DNA of 64,000 nucleotides, from NCBI RefSeq assembly GCF_026344135.1, contig NZ_JAPKNA010000006.1, forward strand, positions 212,736-276,735, given 5' to 3'. Under the pieces are notes generated by a model. That model worked only from the letters and a program-made list of their open reading frames with translations, was not told the DNA's origin and did no database searches. Positions 58,471 through 64,000 of the stretch are shown here, piece after piece. The translations under genes were made by a program, and so were the position numbers. This stretch comes from Alcaligenes parafaecalis (GTDB taxonomy: Bacteria > Pseudomonadota > Gammaproteobacteria > Burkholderiales > Burkholderiaceae_B). Positions within the stretch are counted from its first letter, which is position 1, and each line of letters starts with the position of its first letter.

Positions 58471-59895
58471 ATGAAACTGTATGAGACTCTGGCAAAAGAG
58501 CTGGCCCAGGCCATTCTGGAGGGCACGGTCGCGGCGGGCGAACGCATGCCTTCGGTGCGTCAGTTAATGGATAAGCACAAGATCAGCGCCTCGACGATCT
58601 TCCAGGCTTATTACCGCCTGGAAGCACAGGGGCTAATACAGGCGCGTCCGCGTTCGGGCTATTACGTGTGCTCTCATCTGGCCCCACATACGCTGGAAGC
58701 CGACACCGCGTCCCAGCCTCCCTTGCAAGCCACCAGCGTCAACAATAGCGACCTGATCATGGCGATTTTGCAATCCAGTTCAGAGCGCTCCGTTGCTCCC
58801 TTGGGATCGGCATTTCCCAGTCCCCTGCTCTTTCCACTGGAACGATTGGGCCGCTTTTTATCAGCCAGTCTCAAACAGCAAGATCCCTGGGCCAGCCTGG
58901 ATGATCTGACCCAAGGCCATGCCGCCTTGCGTCGGCAGATTGCCTTGCGTTACTTGGCTCAAGGCATGGCCGTCAACGCCAACGATATCGTGATTACCAA
59001 TGGCGCACTGGAAGCCCTGAATCTCTGCCTGGCCGCCGTCACCCAGCCGGGGGATATCGTGCTGGTGGAGTCCCCCACTTTCTATGCTGCCTTGCAGTCT
59101 TTGGAGCGTATGAAACTGCAAGCTCTGGAAGTGCCCACTCACCCACGCGAGGGCATCGATCTGGATGCGTTGGAGCAAGCCATCGTGCGCCACTCCCCAA
59201 AAGCCTGCTGGTTGATGACCAACTTCCAGAACCCATTGGGCAGCCTGATGCCGGACGCCAAAAAAGCACAACTGGTAGAACTATTGGCCCGCCACGAAAT
59301 CCCCTTGATCGAGGACGATGTGTACGGCGAGCTGTACTTCGATACCGAACGCCCACGACCCGCCAAAGCCTTTGACCGCCAGGGTTTGGTGATGCACTGC
59401 TCCTCCTTTTCCAAAACCCTGGCCCCCGGCTATCGAGTAGGCTGGGCCGTGCCGGGACGCTATACCCGCGAGGTTGCCAAAGCCAAGCTAACCACAACGC
59501 TGACCTCTCCCGTTCCCACTCAACTGGCACTGGCCAGCTATCTGGAAAAAGGAGCCTACGACCAGCATCTGCGTCGCCTGCGCACCCAACTGAAAAATCA
59601 GTATGAACAGTTCTCCAAAGCCCTGGGACGCTACTTCCCGACAGGCACCCGTGCCACGCGTCCCGAAGGCGGCTACTTTCTCTGGGTAGAGCTGGAAAAA
59701 AGCGTACAGACCCTGGACTTGCATCGTCAGGCCTTGTCACAAGGCATCAGTCTGGCACCGGGTTCTATTTTCTCTACCACCCAAAACTACAGCCATTGTT
59801 TACGCCTGAACTTTGGTCATCCCTGGACCGATCAAAGCAGCAGTGCCCTTGAAATACTGGGCAATCTGTGCAGGCCATTGTCACTTAAAAAATAA
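58471..59895 (+). CDS. MocR-family regulator (PdxR/GabR-type)
   Basis: 474 residues: GntR helix (MKLYETLAKELAQAILEG ... MPSVRQLMDKHKISASTIFQAYYRLEAQGLI, about 1-70) and an aminotransferase-like domain with LIEDDVYGELYF and PLP Lys in SSFSKTLAPGYRVGW. The ATG at 58471 fits the HTH; a TTG at 58390 would lie in the operator region. Divergent from the oxidase operon, but whether it regulates it is unknown. Confidence 0.87.
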   Translation: MKLYETLAKELAQAILEGTVAAGERMPSVRQLMDKHKISASTIFQAYYRLEAQGLIQARPRSGYYVCSHLAPHTLEADTASQPPLQATSVNNSDLIMAILQSSSERSVAPLGSAFPSPLLFPLERLGRFLSASLKQQDPWASLDDLTQGHAALRRQIALRYLAQGMAVNANDIVITNGALEALNLCLAAVTQPGDIVLVESPTFYAALQSLERMKLQALEVPTHPREGIDLDALEQAIVRHSPKACWLMTNFQNPLGSLMPDAKKAQLVELLARHEIPLIEDDVYGELYFDTERPRPAKAFDRQGLVMHCSSFSKTLAPGYRVGWAVPGRYTREVAKAKLTTTLTSPVPTQLALASYLEKGAYDQHLRRLRTQLKNQYEQFSKALGRYFPTGTRATRPEGGYFLWVELEKSVQTLDLHRQALSQGISLAPGSIFSTTQNYSHCLRLNFGHPWTDQSSSALEILGNLCRPLSLKK

Positions 59896-60014
59896 AGACC
59901 CATAGGGTTGATCGATAGGAAATAAAAATCGCTAATAGATTGATATATATAGACAAAAACCTCATGATAAAACGGTTTTACTGCAGAAAAAAACCGACTA
60001 TTCAGGAGTTTTTG

Positions 60015-60440
60015 ATGTCGCATACCTTACGTAGCAAACTGATTGGCGTCTGGAAACTGGTGTCGTTTGATTTCGTCCCCTCGGATGGCTCGCCTGCCTA
60101 TCCAGGTCTAGGCCCCAACCCGATCGGCATGCTGATTTATACGGGAACAGGCTACATGGCCGCCCAACTGAGCAGCAGTGACAGAACCGTGCAAGACCCC
60201 TGCCAAAGCCTGATAGACAGCTACCTGGCTTATGCCGGTACGTTTGAGGTCGATGAGCAAACCCACTGTGTGACCCATTTTGTGGATATGTCCTTAGACC
60301 CGGACTGGGTAGACGTGCCCCAGCCAAGACTGGCGCGGCTCACAGAAGGAGCCCTGGAACTGATCACCCGTGACCCCGTGGTCGTCGGTGGCAAGTTGGG
60401 CATGGGCACCTTGTTATGGCACCGGGCCAGCCCGACCTAG
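60015..60440 (+). CDS. Lipocalin-like domain protein
   Basis: 141 residues resembling the bacterial lipocalin-like (Lipocalin_5) family: opening LIGVWKLVSFDF, then NPIGMLIYTGTGYMAAQL and YLAYAGTFEVDEQTHCVTHFVDMSLDP. CAGGAG precedes the ATG at 60015. No signal peptide. Function unknown; such proteins often occur beside oxidoreductases or regulators. Convergent with the LysR gene. Confidence 0.78.
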   Translation: MSHTLRSKLIGVWKLVSFDFVPSDGSPAYPGLGPNPIGMLIYTGTGYMAAQLSSSDRTVQDPCQSLIDSYLAYAGTFEVDEQTHCVTHFVDMSLDPDWVDVPQPRLARLTEGALELITRDPVVVGGKLGMGTLLWHRASPT

Positions 60441-60495
60441 GCGCAAACGTCAGAGACGTCCAACAAGCACACGGCCAGCCACGACGCTGGCCATT

Positions 60496-61419
60496 TCAAT
60501 TCGGCGCAACAGAGTCCAGCGCATTCAAAAAATAATCCACAATCGCATGCGCCTGCCGATCCTTGCGCATGGCCAGCGACAGGGGAATCGTGAATTGGCG
60601 TTGCTGCGGGTCCACCGCTATCATCTGCCCTTTTTCCACCCAACGGGCAGCGACATGCTCGGGCAAGAAGCCGATGTACTCGCCGGTCAGAATCAGAAAA
60701 GCGATGCCTTCTCGATCACTGGCCGTCGCCACACAATTCAAATCCTGATGCTGGGCAATGGCTTCCGAACTCATGCGATACGCAGGAGCAATAGCAGCCG
60801 CAGCGCGCAAATCTGCAGGTGATACTTCTCCTTTTTGAGCGGTACGGAACAAGGGATGCTCCCAGGAGCAATACAGAAAATAAGGCTCGGCATACAGCGT
60901 GCGGTACTCCAAACCGCTAAGCGCATTGGTTTCAGGCAGCACGCCCATGTGCAAGCGGCCCTCCAACAAGCCACGCTCTATCTCCCCCGGCGTACTCATG
61001 CTGATATGCACACGCACTGCATCACTGTTTTGCCGCAGGGTGCGCAAGGCCGACGTAATGTGCATATGTGGCTGCGAGATCAGGCTATTCATCAACCCTA
61101 TATTCAAATCTCCCCTCAAACTGGAATGCAGTTGATTAACCTCGCTACGGAAGTTCTCCACCGCCGCCATCAAGGTTTCACTGGCCCGCAGCACTTGCCG
61201 GCCTTCTTCCGTCAAGGCAAAACCCGCCCTGCCACGCTGGCACAACCGTATACCCCCCAGGCGCTTTTCCAGATCGCTCATGTGCAAGCTGATGGCCGAG
61301 CGCGTAATCCCCAGCACACCCTCTGCAGCCGAAAAGCTGCCCACTTGCGCCACCGTTCTGAACACACGCAGCAGGCGCAAATCAAAATCGGAAACCTGCA
61401 AGAGTCCTTTCAGATGCAT
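60496..61419 (-). CDS. LysR-family regulator
   Basis: 307 residues: N-terminal HTH FDLRLLRVFRTVAQVGSFSAAEGVLGITRSAISLHMSDLEKRLG (about 11-55) and a typical substrate-binding domain. Start at ATG 61419; the frame is open upstream but those residues are hydrophobic and atypical. Divergent from the aminotransferase gene, the likely target. Confidence 0.88.
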   Translation of the reverse strand: MHLKGLLQVSDFDLRLLRVFRTVAQVGSFSAAEGVLGITRSAISLHMSDLEKRLGGIRLCQRGRAGFALTEEGRQVLRASETLMAAVENFRSEVNQLHSSLRGDLNIGLMNSLISQPHMHITSALRTLRQNSDAVRVHISMSTPGEIERGLLEGRLHMGVLPETNALSGLEYRTLYAEPYFLYCSWEHPLFRTAQKGEVSPADLRAAAAIAPAYRMSSEAIAQHQDLNCVATASDREGIAFLILTGEYIGFLPEHVAARWVEKGQMIAVDPQQRQFTIPLSLAMRKDRQAHAIVDYFLNALDSVAPN

Positions 61420-61425
61420 ATAGGT

Positions 61426-61468
61426 GAGTAAAACAATAAGTGAAGTTGAATAAAAACGTATTTTACTC
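61426..61468. promoter_or_regulatory. Candidate LysR operator
   Basis: Inverted repeat GAGTAAAA (61426-61433) / TTTTACTC (61461-61468) in the 100-base gap between the LysR gene and the aminotransferase gene. Confidence 0.5.
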
Positions 61469-61519
61469 AACAACTTAGCTCCCTACACTGGGGGTATTCA
61501 CCGCCTTGAGGAGACCGAC

Positions 61520-62866
61520 GTGAACTCACCCTACTTTGCGCCCCAGCAGATCGCCAGTGAACTCAATCTCCAGTCCCACTGGATGCCCTTTACCGCGAAC
61601 CGGCACTTTCAGCAGGACCCACGCCTGGTCGTGAAAGCCGAAGGCAACTGGCTGTACGACCAGGACGGCCGCCAGATTTTTGACAGCCTGTCCGGGCTTT
61701 GGACTTGCGGTGCAGGCCACGCCCGCCATGAGATCCAGGCAGCCGTGCATCGCCAACTGGGGCAACTGGACTACTCCCCCGCCTTTCAGTTTGGACACCC
61801 CGCCGCATTTCAACTGGCCGACAAGCTGACTCAACTCACCCCTGAAGGCCTGGACCACGTGTTTTTCACCAACTCCGGCTCTGAATGTACGGACACCGTC
61901 GTCAAAATGGTGCGTGCCTACTGGCGCATCAAAGGCCAGGCCACCAAAACCCGCCTGATTGGCCGAGCCCGCGGCTACCACGGCGTCAACGTGGCTGGGA
62001 CCAGCCTGGGTGGCATAGGCGGCAACCGCAAAATGTTTGGCCAGTTGATGGATGCCGACCACTTGCCCCACGTACTGCAAGCAGACTGCGCCTTCACCCA
62101 CGGCCAGCCTGAAACCGGCGGTCTTACTTTGGCCGATGAACTGCTTAAACTGATCGAACTGCACGATGCCAGTACCATCGCCGCTGTATTTGTAGAGCCC
62201 GTCTCCGGCTCGGCAGGCGTGCTGGTTCCCCCCACCGGCTACCTGCAACGCCTGCGTCAGATTTGCGATCAGCACAACATCCTGCTGGTATTTGATGAAG
62301 TCATTACCGGCCTGGGTCGTTTGGGCACCCACACCGGAGCCGAATACTTTGGCGTCACACCCGATGTCATGACCATGGCCAAGCAACTGACCAACGGCGC
62401 CATTCCCATGGGCGCGGTCATTGCCAGCAAAGAGATCTACCAAACCTTCATGGGCCAGGACTTGCCACTGCACGCCGTCGAATTCAGCCACGGCCATACC
62501 TACTCCGCCCACCCCGTGGCCTGCGCCGCCGGTCTGGCCGCACTGGAATTGCTGGAACAAGACAATCTGCTGCAACGCTCCGCCGAACTGGCGCCACACT
62601 TTGAACAAGCCCTGCACCAACTGCGCGACTGCCCCAACGTCATCGACATCCGTAACTGCGGTTTAGCGGGAGCCATTCAACTGGCACCCCGCAATGGCGA
62701 CCCCGCCATCCGTCCTTTTGAAGCAGGCCTGCAACTATGGAAACAAGGTTTTTACGTACGCTTTGGCGGCGACACCTTGCAATTTGGCCCGCCCTTCACC
62801 AGCACACCCGCCCAACTCAGCTCACTCTTTGATGCGGTGGGCGGCGTCTTGAAGCAACTGGCCTGA
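61520..62866 (+). CDS. Omega-amino acid:pyruvate aminotransferase (BauA-like)
   Basis: 448-residue class III PLP aminotransferase. Opening SHWMPFTANRHFQQDPRLVVKAEG, FTNSGSECTDTVVKM, LVFDEVITGLGRLG with PLP Asp near 258, and TMAKQLTNGAIPMGAV with PLP Lys near 288 match beta-alanine:pyruvate transaminases. The substrate could be beta-alanine, 3-aminoisobutyrate or another omega-amine. GAGGAGACC precedes the ATG. Probably regulated by the divergent LysR. Confidence 0.88.
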   Translation: MNSPYFAPQQIASELNLQSHWMPFTANRHFQQDPRLVVKAEGNWLYDQDGRQIFDSLSGLWTCGAGHARHEIQAAVHRQLGQLDYSPAFQFGHPAAFQLADKLTQLTPEGLDHVFFTNSGSECTDTVVKMVRAYWRIKGQATKTRLIGRARGYHGVNVAGTSLGGIGGNRKMFGQLMDADHLPHVLQADCAFTHGQPETGGLTLADELLKLIELHDASTIAAVFVEPVSGSAGVLVPPTGYLQRLRQICDQHNILLVFDEVITGLGRLGTHTGAEYFGVTPDVMTMAKQLTNGAIPMGAVIASKEIYQTFMGQDLPLHAVEFSHGHTYSAHPVACAAGLAALELLEQDNLLQRSAELAPHFEQALHQLRDCPNVIDIRNCGLAGAIQLAPRNGDPAIRPFEAGLQLWKQGFYVRFGGDTLQFGPPFTSTPAQLSSLFDAVGGVLKQLA

Positions 62867-63025
62867 CACGCCACACAGGGCGGCCAAACACCGGCCGCCC
62901 ACACCCCACCTCACTCGTTGCAACTAGAAACCTTAACTTTGTCTCCAGGCAGAACCCGCCCCCTGCTCCAAGGACCACAAACGCGCCATAATACGAGCTT
63001 TGCTCCACAAGAATTATCCAGCGCC

Positions 63026-63862
63026 ATGAGTCCATCCACCTCGTCCACCTTTGCTCAGGCTCCTATCGGCCTGTTTGACTCGGGCGTGGGCGGCCTGTCC
63101 ATCTGGCGCGCCCTGCGCCAGTCCCTGCCCAACGAGAACCTGCTGTATCTGGCCGACTCACACTGCGCCCCTTACGGCGACCGCTCCCCCGAATGGATCG
63201 TGGAACGCACCCAGCGCATGGCACAAGTGCTGGTCGACCAAGGCTGCAAAGCGCTCGTCATCGCCTGCAACACCGCCACCCTGGTTGCCGCCCCCACCTT
63301 GCGGGCCCAACTCAACATCCCCATCATCGCCATCGAACCGGCCATCAAACCGGCGGCTGCCTTAAGCCGCAGCCGTAGCATCGCCCTGATGGCCACCAGC
63401 CGCACTCTGGACAGCAGCGGCCTGCAAAACCTGATTGAGCGCTACGCCAGCGACATAGAAGTCATCCGCATTCCCTGCCCCGGCCTGGCCGACCGCGTCG
63501 AAGCCCTGCAACTGTCAGGCCCGGAAATCGAAGCAGAACTCCAGGCACGCTTGGCCCCGGCCCTGCAAAGCCAAGCCGACACACTCGTACTGGGCTGCAC
63601 CCACTACCCCTTCCTGCGCCCCACCATCGAAGCCATCAGCGGCTCGCGCTTCCACATTCTGGAACCCTCCTTCGCCGTCGCCGCCCAAGTCCACCGCCGC
63701 CTGGAACAAGCGAACTGCCTGAATACACAAATACAAACAGGCAACAGCGCCTTCATCAGCAGCGCCCCCATGGAGCAAGCCAGAAAAGTCATCCAGGCAC
63801 TGACCGGACTGACCAAGCCGAGCATGCTGGCATTCCCGACACAGCCGCTAACCACACTGTAA
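63026..63862 (+). CDS. murI: Glutamate racemase
   Basis: 278 residues. Interconverts L- and D-glutamate for peptidoglycan. Catalytic Cys pair in ACNTAT (near residue 80) and GCTHYPF (near 192), opening IGLFDSGVGGLSIWRAL, and the DSHCAPYGDRS motif (usually DTARVPYG). The ATG at 63026 is preferred; an earlier CTC/ATG region adds an unlikely tail. Nothing recognisable follows to the window end. Confidence 0.94.
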   Translation: MSPSTSSTFAQAPIGLFDSGVGGLSIWRALRQSLPNENLLYLADSHCAPYGDRSPEWIVERTQRMAQVLVDQGCKALVIACNTATLVAAPTLRAQLNIPIIAIEPAIKPAAALSRSRSIALMATSRTLDSSGLQNLIERYASDIEVIRIPCPGLADRVEALQLSGPEIEAELQARLAPALQSQADTLVLGCTHYPFLRPTIEAISGSRFHILEPSFAVAAQVHRRLEQANCLNTQIQTGNSAFISSAPMEQARKVIQALTGLTKPSMLAFPTQPLTTL

Positions 63863-64000
63863 AACCCGGTCGTCCTCAATCTTCCAATGTGTATAACAAG
63901 AGCAGCTTGAATTGGCTTCTCAATCTGACTGAGCTTTGCCTCCGACAGCCCAACTCCAGACACCACCCACTCACCGACTACGCGCAGCCACACCTCCTCA

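Noticed and set aside
63863..64000. Minus-strand frame of 129 residues at the right edge (63604-63993)
   Set aside because: It mostly overlaps murI antisense, and no domain or ribosome site supports it.

Overview
The window is bacterial chromosome, about 57 percent GC by eye, and gene dense. The gene content points to Alcaligenaceae, most likely Alcaligenes (A. faecalis / A. ammonioxydans group). The main evidence is a complete dnfT1-R-T2-A-B-C-D locus for direct ammonia oxidation (Dirammox), known from Alcaligenes, together with a polyhydroxybutyrate (PHB) locus and SoxR-controlled RND efflux. No tRNA, rRNA, CRISPR array, insertion sequence or prophage was seen.

Layout. 1-6000: the end of an RcsC/BvgS-type hybrid kinase, an RcsB-like regulator, a convergent EAL protein and an orphan fimbrial-type protein. 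6403-11107: an amidase with a small GatC/AtzG-like partner, a large structured repeat (copy A), and a MocR regulator divergent from an MFS exporter. 11436-13054: a lipoprotein and a degenerate FKBP-like coiled-coil protein, then a 7-bp tandem repeat. 13219-28355: two duplicated SDR genes, a DUF3141 protein, phaA, phaB and phaP, then a four-gene ABC exporter operon (OMP-yhiI-rbbA-yhhJ), then phaC; all on the minus strand. 28826-31948: a TetR regulator, yhhQ-queC for queuosine, and an AT-rich orphan membrane gene.

32005-41676 is the most interesting part. glyA and a SerC-like gene run leftward. The MocR activator dnfR, an SHMT-like gene (T2) and the overlapping dnfA-B-C-D genes follow. DnfA has all seven AurF-type di-iron ligands at matching spacing. 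DnfB is an FAD/NAD/2Fe-2S reductase, DnfC a class I glutamine amidotransferase and DnfD a pyridoxal-kinase relative. T2 has lost the PLP lysine and two other SHMT active-site residues. T1 lacks one phosphate-binding arginine of SerC. DnfR half-sites of the TGGTCTGT type recur in pairs 23 nt apart (start to start) in front of T1, T2 and dnfA. The dnfA leader also carries an intrinsic terminator and a 10-bp hairpin, so there may be a second layer of control.

41762-64000: a BCCT transporter; soxR with a textbook SoxR box driving a MexHI-OpmD-like RND operon; amiS-amiC-amiR behind a leader that looks like an ANTAR antiterminator; a valine-rich leader peptide with a terminator in front of an EamA exporter; structured repeat copy B; a cbb3-type oxidase whose CcoN appears fused to CcoS; a second MocR gene; a lipocalin-like protein; a LysR regulator divergent from an omega-amino-acid:pyruvate transaminase; and murI.

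The two structured repeats (8099-8329 and 54993-55225) share loops and linkers while their stems differ in sequence but keep pairing. I do not recognise this element. All calls were made by reading the sequence. Database homology, exact identities and expression were not checked.
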